From Candidatus Sungiibacteriota bacterium (GTDB lineage: Bacteria; Patescibacteriota; Minisyncoccia; Sungbacterales; HO2-52-23), in the NCBI GenBank assembly GCA_016186095.1, contig JACPMG010000026.1:1-34865 (forward strand): a stretch of 34,865 nt of DNA, written 5' to 3'. The notes beneath the pieces were generated by a model. That model saw nothing but the letters and a program-made list of their open reading frames with translations, did no database searches and was not told the DNA's origin. A program made the position numbers and the translations under genes. Shown one piece after another: positions 1-7,904 of the stretch; the first letter of the stretch is position 1; each line of letters begins with the position of its first letter.

Positions 1-212
1 GCACCGAGGAAGCAGGCCTCGGCAGAGTGCCGCCCTTCTGGGGCTAGGCGGCAATCGCATGGACTCTTTCACCGAGGTTCCAACCCCTCGGATCCGGGGC
101 GAGGAGACGCCATGGCCCCGATTTTGGCTTCTTTTCGGCTGGTGCCAGTCTATACTCCCTCGCCGGAGTCAGGAAGGGCGGACCTTCGTCTCTCCGCCTG
201 AGACAGAATCAT
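1..212 (-). ncRNA. GC-rich structured RNA, partial; possible RNase P RNA 5' part
   Basis: No plausible protein is encoded here, but a consensus promoter reads leftward into the segment and the RNA would run off the window edge. The predicted transcript is GC-rich and full of helices (for example CCGAGG/CCTCGG and TGCCGCC/GGCGGCA). Near the 5' end the minus strand reads GAGACGAAGGTCCGCC, which resembles RNase P conserved region I (GAGGAAAGTCCGGGC). Further on, GGTGAAAGAGTCC resembles the GGGTGAAAGGGTGC segment, at about the expected distance. Other invariant RNase P bases are not clearly present. The existence of an RNA gene is fairly well supported; the RNase P identity is a tentative inference. 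SRP RNA and a cobalamin riboswitch were considered and fit less well. Confidence 0.45.
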
Positions 213-218
213 AGCTAC

Positions 219-247
219 AGTATATATCTTTGAATAAACTTTGTCAA
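219..247 (-). promoter_or_regulatory. Sigma-70 type promoter of the leftward RNA
   Basis: On the minus strand, TTGACA and TATACT are separated by exactly 17 nt. The predicted start is near position 212. No ORF follows, which is the main argument for a noncoding RNA gene at 1-212. Confidence 0.8.
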
Positions 248-260
248 TAGCTTAATCAAA

Positions 261-282
261 AATTGGCTCAAATGAGCCAATT
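261..282 (-). terminator. Terminator downstream of recA
   Basis: AATTGGCTC/GAGCCAATT form a 9-bp stem with a 4-nt loop, followed on the minus strand by a T-rich run. It lies about 70 nt past the recA stop. A second hairpin (CGACTCC/GGAGTCG, about 302-328) sits between recA and this terminator. Confidence 0.7.
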
Positions 283-348
283 TCATATACAAAGAAGTTC
301 TCGACTCCTCCAGTCGTAATTGGAGTCGCTCGAAGAATATTCAACGTA

Positions 349-1344
349 CTATTCTTTAATCACCTCTTTTATCTTTTTCATTATCTCATCCCTGACTTTG
401 GTATTTTCCTTCAAATAATTTTTCGCCGTATCAAAACCAACGCCTAATTTTAGATTGCCGTAAGTGAAACTGGCGCCGGATTTTTTTATAATATCGTACT
501 TAAGTCCTGTATTTAGAACGTCAGCATCATAAGAGATCCCCTCATTGTAAAAAATATCAAACTCCGCGGTCTTAAACGGCGGCGCCACTTTATTTTTTAC
601 CACTTTGGCTTTGACGCGATTGCCAATGATCTCCTCGCCTTTTTTTATCTGTGCCGCGCGCCGAACGTCAATGCGCACCGAGGAGTAAAATTTTAAGGCC
701 TTGCCGCCGGGCGTGGTCTCCGGATTGCCCCACATAATTCCTATCTGCATTCGGATCTGATTTATGAAAACTATCACGGTTTTGGATTTGGAAATTACAG
801 CCGTAAGTTTCCTCAACGCATGGGACATGAGCCGCGCCTGCAGTCCCATGTGCTGCTGTCCCATATCGCCTTCTATTTCCGCGCGGGGTGTCAGGGCGGC
901 TACCGAGTCCACCACAATGATATCCACGGCATTGGAGCGCACCAAGGACTCTACGATCTCCAAGGCCTGCTCTCCGGTATCCGGTTGGGAGATTAAAAGA
1001 TCGTTAATCTTCACGCCTATTTTTTTGGCATACTCCGGATCAAGCGCATGTTCGGCATCCACAAAGGCGGCAAGCCCGCCTTTTTTTTGCGCCTCGCGAA
1101 TCATATGAAGAGCCAGGGTTGTCTTCCCGCTTGATTCCGGGCCGAAGATCTCAACGATGCGCCCTCTGGGCACTCCCCCTACTCCCAAAGCCGCATCCAA
1201 GCCGAAAGAACCCGTGGGTATAACATCCACATCCAGCCGCCTTACCTCCCCGAGTTTCATGATTGACCCCTCGCCGAATTTATCCTGAATTTCTTTTACC
1301 GCCGATTCCAGAAGTTTTGTTTTATCTAATTTGTCGTCCTTCAA
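349..1344 (-). CDS. recA: Recombinase RecA
   Basis: This is the ATP-dependent strand-exchange protein that forms filaments on single-stranded DNA and promotes LexA-type autocleavage where such systems exist. Walker A (GPESSGKT) is at about residues 68-75. A DNA-binding loop with FINQIR and GNPETTPGG follows at about 195-215. At 331 aa it lacks the long acidic C-terminal tail of E. coli RecA. The ORF start is TTG, with no Shine-Dalgarno sequence; a heptanucleotide array (TATCGTG words on the + strand) begins at the very next base, so the native start region may have been rewritten. No in-frame ATG lies close upstream. It is followed by a terminator, and the rodZ-like gene lies upstream across the repeat. 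Confidence 0.97.
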   Translation of the reverse strand: MKDDKLDKTKLLESAVKEIQDKFGEGSIMKLGEVRRLDVDVIPTGSFGLDAALGVGGVPRGRIVEIFGPESSGKTTLALHMIREAQKKGGLAAFVDAEHALDPEYAKKIGVKINDLLISQPDTGEQALEIVESLVRSNAVDIIVVDSVAALTPRAEIEGDMGQQHMGLQARLMSHALRKLTAVISKSKTVIVFINQIRMQIGIMWGNPETTPGGKALKFYSSVRIDVRRAAQIKKGEEIIGNRVKAKVVKNKVAPPFKTAEFDIFYNEGISYDADVLNTGLKYDIIKKSGASFTYGNLKLGVGFDTAKNYLKENTKVRDEIMKKIKEVIKE

Positions 1345-1409
1345 TATCGTGTATCGTGTATCGTGTATCGCGTATCGCGCTATCTTGCGTTACACGCTAC
1401 ACGTTATAC
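1345..1409. repeat. Inverted heptanucleotide word array upstream of recA
   Basis: On the + strand there are five 7-bp units (TATCGTG x3, TATCGCG x2) at 1345-1379, then three units (GTTACAC, GCTACAC, GTTATAC) at 389-409 of this kilobase. Read on the opposite strand, the second block gives GTGTAAC/GTGTAGC/GTATAAC, the same word family in inverted orientation. The array fills the recA-rodZ spacer and touches the recA start codon. Confidence 0.85.
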
Positions 1410-1417
1410 GAGTCGCA

Positions 1418-2077
1418 TTATTTAACTAATACGTACCTCACCATCTTTGATTCTTTTCCAAACCTGTCTTTTACTAAAAACTCAAGCGCATTTAGTCCAG
1501 CGGCAAGTTCAATTTCTTCATTAAAATTGCCGATCCCGTCAATTTTAAGCTCGCGTCCGTTTACTGTCAACAGACTTTCCTTCTCGACTTTTCCCTTAAT
1601 CCGCACTAATGGCCCTGGTACGGCTATTTTATCAAGAGGTTCCTTAATGCTTATAGTCGGGGATGTCATAAAATTTGTCAGCCTTATGCCCGATACCAGT
1701 AGTATGGCCAGAAGCGCCCCCCCGCCCAGAATCATACCAAGACGTTGCGGAGTGAGATATAGATGGGTATCCCTGTTTGTCGGCAGGGCGGTAAACTCTC
1801 GTTTGTTCCTGAACATACGCACATCCCACTCGGCATTGAACTCTTTAATAAGATTTTCCGGTTCAGGGAGAGAAAGTATAACAAGCAATTTTTTTAAAAA
1901 ACCTTGAGCATACACTTTGGCCGGAAAAACCTCATAATTATCTTCCTCAAGTCCATAGAGATACCGGGCGTTTACCTGAATGTCGCGCACGATCTGATCC
2001 GGCGAAAAACCCAATGCCTCACGCCTTTTACGAAGCCGCTCTCCCAAGGTTTCTTGCTCTTTGTCGCGATGAGTCAT
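1418..2077 (-). CDS. RodZ-like helix-turn-helix membrane protein
   Basis: It probably links the cytoplasmic cytoskeleton or cell-shape machinery to the envelope, as RodZ does with MreB; that role is inferred from architecture. Residues about 10-70 form an HTH_25-type helix-turn-helix (GERLRKRREALGFSPDQI). One transmembrane segment lies at about 113-131 (LGMILGGGALLAILLVSG), followed by an Ig-like extracytoplasmic domain. The start overlaps the stop of the FtsK motor gene by 4 nt (ATGA), so the two are translationally coupled. The gene ends just before the recA-proximal repeat array. No mreB is visible in this window. Confidence 0.75.
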   Translation of the reverse strand: MTHRDKEQETLGERLRKRREALGFSPDQIVRDIQVNARYLYGLEEDNYEVFPAKVYAQGFLKKLLVILSLPEPENLIKEFNAEWDVRMFRNKREFTALPTNRDTHLYLTPQRLGMILGGGALLAILLVSGIRLTNFMTSPTISIKEPLDKIAVPGPLVRIKGKVEKESLLTVNGRELKIDGIGNFNEEIELAAGLNALEFLVKDRFGKESKMVRYVLVK

Positions 2078-3609
2078 GAATTGTGATCACCATCCTTCGT
2101 TTCGTAACTGCCGATCCTGGATTCTGCGGTCTTAATAAGCACTTCTCGCGGTTTGGCGCCATCCGCAGGTCCAATGAGGCCGCGGGCTTCCATCAGATCC
2201 AGGAGGCGAGCCGCCCGCGCATATCCTACACGTAGACGGCGCTGCAGATACGATGCCGATGCTTTCCCCGCCTGTGTCACCACCTCTCGAGCCTCGCCAT
2301 AGAGAGGGTCATCATCTCCAAAAAATTCCGCAGAGTCTTCCTCGCCTGCCCCGGCTTTCGTTTCCAAGATCGCTTCTTCGTATTCCGGCGCTTCGACCTC
2401 TTCTCGTAAAAAATCCACAGCTCGTTTTACCTCCTGTTCAGAAACGAATGCCCCTTGGATCCGGCGGGGCTTAGCGGTATCTCCGGCCAGAAACAGCATA
2501 TCTCCGTTGCCGAGAAGTTTTTCCGCCCCGGCCATATCCAGAATGGTCCGGGAGTCAATTTGGGAGGCCACTTGAAACGCGATCCGCGAGGTAATATTCG
2601 CTTTGATTAAACCCGTGATTACTTCCACCGATGGACGCTGAGTGGAAACGACCAAATGAATCCCTACGGCGCGCGCCATCTGCGCTAAACGGATAATCGC
2701 CGACTCAACCTCTCGAGGAAATACCGCCATGAGATCCGCTAACTCATCAATGATGATCACAATATAGGGCATGAGTTCTCCCTCCTGATTTTTGGCTGCC
2801 GCAGAATTGTAGCTTACGATGTCGCGTACCTGATGAGCGGAGAGGACGTCGTAACGTCTATCCATTTCCTTCGTTGCCCAGTGAAGCGCCTGAATAGTGG
2901 TCTTGGGGTCGGTGATGACGGGCGTCAGGAGGTGAGGAATATCATTATATACGGAAAGTTCCACTCGTTTTGGATCAACGATGATGAAGCGTAAAATTTC
3001 CGGAGGATTACGATAAAGGAATGATGTTAGCATAGTATGCGCGCATACTGACTTGCCTGCACCGGTAGCGCCGCTGATAAGAAGATGCGGCATACGCGCC
3101 AAATCCGCAAAGACCGGCAATCCGGCCACGTCTCTGCCTAAAGCAAAAAGGAGCGGATGAACCGATTCTTGAAATACTTTTTGCTCCAGCAGTGCCCGGA
3201 GTCCCACTAAAGCTATGGAACGGTTGGGGACCTCAATGCCCACGAGCGATTTCCCCGGAATCGGCGCCTCAATTCTGATCGGATGCGCGGCAAGCGCCAG
3301 AGAAAGGTCATTATGCAATCCGATGATTCGTGAAAGTTTTACTCCCTCTGCCGGGCGAAGCGTGTATTGAGTGACGGTCGGGCCTATGGATACTTCCGCC
3401 ATCTCAACATCTATTCCAAAATTCTCCAGCGTCCGTTTTATAACATTGGCGTTGGCTCGTATATCGCCGGAGGACGGGGTCCCCCGGTCTCCCTGCAGGA
3501 GCTCAAGCGGAGGTTTTTTGTATTCAAATTTTTTCAGGCGTTTACGCGGAAACCGCAGTATTAGAATTACCCTCCCTTTTCTCAATAGCCGAGGCAAGGG
3601 CATTGCCAA
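2074..3609 (-). CDS. ftsK: FtsK/SpoIIIE DNA translocase, motor and gamma domains (separate frame)
   Basis: This part holds the ATP-driven DNA pump that clears chromosomal DNA from the division septum. Walker A is LISGATGAGKS (about residues 174-184) and Walker B is VIIIDELADL. A C-terminal winged-helix gamma domain (about 430-500, AGKASASYLQRRLRVGYARA) would read orienting sequences. The membrane domain is absent from this frame and lies immediately upstream in another frame (3542-4198), with a 68-nt overlap. The nominal start is a TTG without a good ribosome site. Conserved sequence begins near KKFEYKKPPLELL, so the first about 25 residues are probably not used as drawn. Family identity is certain; how the two parts are expressed together is not. 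Confidence 0.9.
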   Translation of the reverse strand: MAMPLPRLLRKGRVILILRFPRKRLKKFEYKKPPLELLQGDRGTPSSGDIRANANVIKRTLENFGIDVEMAEVSIGPTVTQYTLRPAEGVKLSRIIGLHNDLSLALAAHPIRIEAPIPGKSLVGIEVPNRSIALVGLRALLEQKVFQESVHPLLFALGRDVAGLPVFADLARMPHLLISGATGAGKSVCAHTMLTSFLYRNPPEILRFIIVDPKRVELSVYNDIPHLLTPVITDPKTTIQALHWATKEMDRRYDVLSAHQVRDIVSYNSAAAKNQEGELMPYIVIIIDELADLMAVFPREVESAIIRLAQMARAVGIHLVVSTQRPSVEVITGLIKANITSRIAFQVASQIDSRTILDMAGAEKLLGNGDMLFLAGDTAKPRRIQGAFVSEQEVKRAVDFLREEVEAPEYEEAILETKAGAGEEDSAEFFGDDDPLYGEAREVVTQAGKASASYLQRRLRVGYARAARLLDLMEARGLIGPADGAKPREVLIKTAESRIGSYETKDGDHNS

Positions 3610-4198
3610 TTTGGTTTAAGATCGTATGAGCGGGCATTTCTGCTTTGTCGGCAACGGTCTGCTCCATTTCTTCTTCTTTTCCCGTTACTTCTTTTTTTCT
3701 CCAAATCGGCACATTGAGCATCAGCAGTACGGAGACGGCAAAAGCCCCGCCGGAAATTATGAGACTTGCCAAAGAATCAAAAAGTTTAAGCAGAGGCGCC
3801 GACGTCAAGAACCCGATTATCCCGCCGGTTCGTATCCCAAAAATTATATCAAGCAGAGTCAGACTTGATATAAGAAAAAGCGTGCCGCCAAGAAGTGTTG
3901 CCCCTAAAATTTTCCGCTTTTCTGAAAAAAGCAGCGAGAATCCGACCAAAACAGAAGCAAGCGGCGCAAAAAAGTATCCTCGGCCCAGGAGCCAGTCAAA
4001 CATTCGGAAAAGATAGCCGCCCGCGCTCCCGCCCTTACCGATGTAGCTCAACACAAAAAGTGCGGCGACTATAAAAAAGAACACCGCTAAAACCGATTTC
4101 TTGGTTTCGGGATGGAGATCGGCATGCCAGGCTGACGCGGCTTTCCTTTTCTGGCCCTCCGCCTCCTGCATTTTTTTTCTGTGATTCCTTCGGCTCAT
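3542..4198 (-). CDS. FtsK N-terminal membrane domain (separate frame)
   Basis: This is a 218-aa protein with a basic N-terminus and about four hydrophobic segments (for example VLAVFFFIVAALFVLSYIG and FFAPLASVLVGFSLLF). It has a charged linker, matching the membrane anchor of FtsK/SpoIIIE. It ends at TAA just where the motor frame becomes recognisable. The motor frame is +1 relative to this one. A GAGAAAAGGGAGGG stretch in the overlap could be a slippage site, an internal ribosome site, or simply the site of a one-base indel. It follows the rpoC terminator on the same strand. Confidence 0.8.
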   Translation of the reverse strand: MSRRNHRKKMQEAEGQKRKAASAWHADLHPETKKSVLAVFFFIVAALFVLSYIGKGGSAGGYLFRMFDWLLGRGYFFAPLASVLVGFSLLFSEKRKILGATLLGGTLFLISSLTLLDIIFGIRTGGIIGFLTSAPLLKLFDSLASLIISGGAFAVSVLLMLNVPIWRKKEVTGKEEEMEQTVADKAEMPAHTILNQIGNALASAIEKREGNSNTAVSA

Positions 4199-4215
4199 TT
4201 AATCCAGTTTATGCC

Positions 4216-4250
4216 AAACAAACGCCCCCAGCAAGTGGGGGCGTTTGTTT
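4216..4250 (-). terminator. Strong terminator after rpoC
   Basis: A 15-bp perfect stem (AAACAAACGCCCCCA and its complement) with a 5-nt loop lies immediately after the rpoC TGA stop. The 3' arm ends GTTTGTTT on the minus strand. It separates the rpoBC unit from ftsK. Confidence 0.85.
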
Positions 4251-4253
4251 ATT

Positions 4254-7200
4254 TCAGACGGAAAGCTTTTTTTTGTATCCCGTTCCTGACGGTATCAGGC
4301 GCCCGATAATTACATTTTCCTTAAGTCCGCGCAGTGGATCGCGTTTGCCGCGAACAGCCGCGTCAATGAGTACCCGCGCGGTTTCCTGAAACGAAGCGGA
4401 GGAGAGAAAACTTGAAGTGGAAAGTGCTACACGGGTAATGCCCAAAAGCAATTGGAAGGCCGTAGCCGGCTTTTTCCCGGCGCGAAGCGAACGGATATTC
4501 GCTCTACGAAATTCACGTTTCTCCACGACTTCTCCGGAACTAAAATTGGTATCGCCGGCATCTTTTATACGCACACGGGAAAACATCTGACGTACGATCA
4601 CCTCGATATGCTTATCATGGATTGGCGCGCCCTGTAGAGAATAAATTTTTTGTACCTCCTTGATAACATATTTCTCTACCGCCTCCTTGCCTGCCAGACG
4701 GAAAAGTTCCCGTAAATCGGCATGTCCCTCGGATAAAAGATCGCCTTTGGCGATTTTGCCTCCGACTTCCACCAGAAGCCCCGTTGCCGGAGGAATACGG
4801 AATTCCTTGTTGTCCCCGGCCGAAATTCCCAGCTTAGTAAGCAGACGTTTTTTTGTTTTAGCGGTTGTCTCCTCCGGCTCGACTTTAATCTTAACCGCCT
4901 TTTCGCGTCCCACATCCGAAATTTCAATGATCTCTCCGGCAACATCACTCATAACCGCACGGCCTTTGGGGGGACGTACTTCAAAAATTTCTTCAACGCG
5001 CGGGAGACCACTGGTAATATCTCCTCCCCCGGCTACGCCGCCCGTATGGAAAGTCCTCATAGTAAGCTGGGTCCCCGGTTCTCCAATCGCTTGCGCAGCC
5101 ACAATTCCCACCGCCTCACCTTGACGTATCAGCATGTTATTCCCAAGATCATACCCGTAGCATTGCTGGCAGACGCCTTCCAAACTCCGGCAAGTGATGG
5201 CCGAACGCACCAGAACCCTATCAATTCGCCGTTCGTCAATAAGTTTTGCCCTTTCGTGGTCCAGCGCGTCTCCCGCCTGAAGAATAATCGCTCCTTCACT
5301 ATCTTTAACATCCGCAAAAAGCACCCGGCCGAACGCACGCTGTCCAAGAGTCTTATTTACCTCCTCGGAATCTTTACGGACAATTTCAAAACCTTGTTTC
5401 GTCCGGCAATCAAGCTCGGGAATAATTACGTCCTGCGCCACATCAACAAGACGGCGAGTCAGATAACCGGCGGCGGAAGTACGCAAAGCCGTATCAGCGG
5501 TGCCTTTCCGAGCGCCATGCGTAGAAATAAAGTATTCCAGAACGTTCAGGCCCTCTTTATAAGAAGAGAGCACCGGCAACTCGATAATTTTCCCGGCCGG
5601 ATTTACCACAAGTCCCTTCATGCCGGACATTTGCCTGATCTGCGTCCACGATCCGCGCGCCTTGGAGTCAACCATAGAAAATATGGGGTTAAACTGATGC
5701 AATGCTTGCGGTACCAATTTAGTTATGGCTTCCACCACTCCCTGCCAAGTTTCCACTATCCGGTCGTAGCGTTCCTTCTCGGTCAGAAGACCTCGCTGGT
5801 ATTGATCCAAAATTTTGGCTATTTCTTCCTCAGCCGCCGTAACCAGCCGCCGTTTGTCCTGCGGGATAATGAGATCGTCCATTCCCCATGAAATTCCGGA
5901 TTTGGTGGAATACTCGAATCCAAAACGCTTGATGTTATCAAGAATGGGCGGCGTTTGAGCGATACCATAATGCTTGATAATGCGGGCGACAATATCGGCG
6001 AGATCCCGATTTTTGACTTGCTGGTTTACATAAGGGAAATCGTCCGGCAGTGAGCGATTGAAGAGTACCCGGCCGGCGGTTGTTTCCACGATCTCCCGGG
6101 CATCCGTCAATTCCTTGGCAAGGTATCCGGAGAGCTTTGTTTTGTCCATGCGCACCTTTATGGGCTCATGCAGTGTTATTGCCCCAAAATTATAAGCAAG
6201 CACCGCCTCCTCCGGCGACGCAAATATTTTTTTGGCACCCGTCCCCTCCCCCCGCTCCATAGTGGCAAAATAACAACCCAGCACTATATCCTGCGTGGGA
6301 TTTACAATCGGATCTCCAGTGGCGGGCTTAAGCAAATTATTAGCAGAAAGCATTATGCGCCCCGCCTCATCTTGAGCTTCATCGGTGAGCGGAAGGTGTA
6401 CTGCCATCTGGTCCCCGTCAAAGTCCGCGTTAAAGGCGGGACAGACCATCGGGTGAATCTGGATCGCATCGCCTTCAATAAGCACCGGCTGAAAAGCTTG
6501 AATTCCAAGGCGATGGAGGGTTGGCGCACGGTTAAGAATAACAAACCGTCCCCGTATGACTTCTTCCAGTACGGCCCATACCTCGGGATTTTGATCTTCA
6601 ATGAGTTTTCCCGCGCCCCGGATGTTGTAGGCGACATCGCGCTCAATAAGTTTGCGTATCACAAAGGGCTTAAAAAGCTCCAGCGCCATTTTTTTAGGAA
6701 TTCCGCATTCCCCAAGCTGTAGTTCCGGACCGACAACTATCACCGAACGGCCTGAATAATCAACCCTTTTCCCTAAAAGATTTTGTCTAAACCTGCCCTG
6801 CTTGCCCTTAAGGATGTCGGCCAGAGATTTTAAGGGACGGCGCTGAACTTGTGATGCAACAGGCGCCGTTCCCCTGCGGATGGAATTATCAATCAACGCA
6901 TCCACTGCTTCCTGCAGCATGCGCTTTTCGTTTCTGGTTATGACTTCCGGCGCGTTCAACTCATATAAACGCTTCAAGCGATTATTCCTATTTATCACCC
7001 GGCGATAAAGATCGTTTAAATCGGAGGTTGCATAGCGTCCTCCATCAAGCTGAACCATGGGCCGCAGGTCCGGCGGAATGACCGGTATAACCGTAAGAAA
7101 CATCCACTCCGGCCTTATGTTCGCGCGCGCCATTCCATTTATTACTTCCAACCTCCGCAGGATCTTTCGCTGGCCCACAGGAGATTGCTGCGGCAATTCT

Positions 7201-7904
7201 TTTTCCAAGCGCTCCTTCAGCTCCCCGCAGTTAACAGTCTCCAGAATCTTGCGTATGGACTCCGCGCCTATGGAGGCTTCAAATACCTCCCCAAATTTTC
7301 TGGAAATACGATGATATTCAACCTCGGAAATCACCTGGTATAATTTTAAATTCCGCAGTTCCTCCCTGGTTTTTTCTTTGGCTTCTTTCAACCGCACTAA
7401 CTCATCTCGCTCCGCCGATTTTGATTTGAGTTTGAATTCTTTATCAATTTCGTCCAGTGCGGTCAGACGCGCTTCTTCATCTATCTTAGTGATTACATAA
7501 CCGGCAAAATATATCACTTTTTCAAGGTCGCTGACCGAAATGTCCAGAAGCAAACCTATTTTTGAAGGCACTCCCCGCAAAAACCAAATATGGCTTACCG
7601 GGGCGGCAAGTTTAATGTGACCCATCCGTTCTCTACGCACGATTGAACGCGTAACCTCAACCCCGCATTTGTCGCATACTATTCCTTTATAGCGTATGCG
7701 CCGGTATTTCCCGCAGTAACACTCCCAGTCTTTGGTGGGGCCGAAGATGCGTTCGTCAAAAAGACCGTCGCGTTCCGGTTTCCCGGTACGATAGTTGATG
7801 GTCTCCGGTTTGGTAATCTCGCCATGCGACCATGACAAAATATCATCGGGAGAAGCGAGTTTTAAAACAATTGCTTCAAAGTCGGTTAAAGATGTCTGTT
7901 CCAT
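4254..7904 (-). CDS. rpoC: DNA-directed RNA polymerase subunit beta'
   Basis: This is the largest catalytic subunit of RNA polymerase. The N-terminal zinc site (CYCGKYRRIRYKGIVCDKCG, about residues 61-80) and the catalytic magnesium motif NADFDGDQMAVH (about 477-488) are intact. The second zinc cluster (CRSLEGVCQQC) and the trigger-loop/bridge-helix region with GEPGTQLTMRTFHTGG are also present. At 1216 aa it is shorter than E. coli beta' (1407 aa), so large lineage-specific inserts are absent. The ATG follows the rpoB TAG directly with no spacer, implying coupled translation. The stop is TGA. Confidence 0.98.
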   Translation of the reverse strand: MEQTSLTDFEAIVLKLASPDDILSWSHGEITKPETINYRTGKPERDGLFDERIFGPTKDWECYCGKYRRIRYKGIVCDKCGVEVTRSIVRRERMGHIKLAAPVSHIWFLRGVPSKIGLLLDISVSDLEKVIYFAGYVITKIDEEARLTALDEIDKEFKLKSKSAERDELVRLKEAKEKTREELRNLKLYQVISEVEYHRISRKFGEVFEASIGAESIRKILETVNCGELKERLEKELPQQSPVGQRKILRRLEVINGMARANIRPEWMFLTVIPVIPPDLRPMVQLDGGRYATSDLNDLYRRVINRNNRLKRLYELNAPEVITRNEKRMLQEAVDALIDNSIRRGTAPVASQVQRRPLKSLADILKGKQGRFRQNLLGKRVDYSGRSVIVVGPELQLGECGIPKKMALELFKPFVIRKLIERDVAYNIRGAGKLIEDQNPEVWAVLEEVIRGRFVILNRAPTLHRLGIQAFQPVLIEGDAIQIHPMVCPAFNADFDGDQMAVHLPLTDEAQDEAGRIMLSANNLLKPATGDPIVNPTQDIVLGCYFATMERGEGTGAKKIFASPEEAVLAYNFGAITLHEPIKVRMDKTKLSGYLAKELTDAREIVETTAGRVLFNRSLPDDFPYVNQQVKNRDLADIVARIIKHYGIAQTPPILDNIKRFGFEYSTKSGISWGMDDLIIPQDKRRLVTAAEEEIAKILDQYQRGLLTEKERYDRIVETWQGVVEAITKLVPQALHQFNPIFSMVDSKARGSWTQIRQMSGMKGLVVNPAGKIIELPVLSSYKEGLNVLEYFISTHGARKGTADTALRTSAAGYLTRRLVDVAQDVIIPELDCRTKQGFEIVRKDSEEVNKTLGQRAFGRVLFADVKDSEGAIILQAGDALDHERAKLIDERRIDRVLVRSAITCRSLEGVCQQCYGYDLGNNMLIRQGEAVGIVAAQAIGEPGTQLTMRTFHTGGVAGGGDITSGLPRVEEIFEVRPPKGRAVMSDVAGEIIEISDVGREKAVKIKVEPEETTAKTKKRLLTKLGISAGDNKEFRIPPATGLLVEVGGKIAKGDLLSEGHADLRELFRLAGKEAVEKYVIKEVQKIYSLQGAPIHDKHIEVIVRQMFSRVRIKDAGDTNFSSGEVVEKREFRRANIRSLRAGKKPATAFQLLLGITRVALSTSSFLSSASFQETARVLIDAAVRGKRDPLRGLKENVIIGRLIPSGTGYKKKLSV

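Noticed and set aside
1-60. SRP (4.5S) RNA-like GAGGAAGCAG on the + strand
   Set aside because: The motif lies inside a local CCGAGG/CCTCGG hairpin, the + strand has no promoter here, and the strong promoter reads the other strand.
30-100. Cobalamin-riboswitch-like GGAACC...CGGTGAAA on the minus strand
   Set aside because: Only a short resemblance; the other conserved boxes are absent and no target gene is visible.
764-1108. 114-aa + strand ORF opposite recA
   Set aside because: Shadow frame of the RecA core.
1345-1409. CRISPR-like array
   Set aside because: Units are 7 bp without spacers, so this is a short tandem repeat, not a CRISPR.
5046-5891. 281-aa + strand ORF opposite rpoC, and 214-aa ORF 9351-9995 opposite rpoB
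   Set aside because: Both mirror highly conserved RNA polymerase coding sequence and have no recognisable domain.
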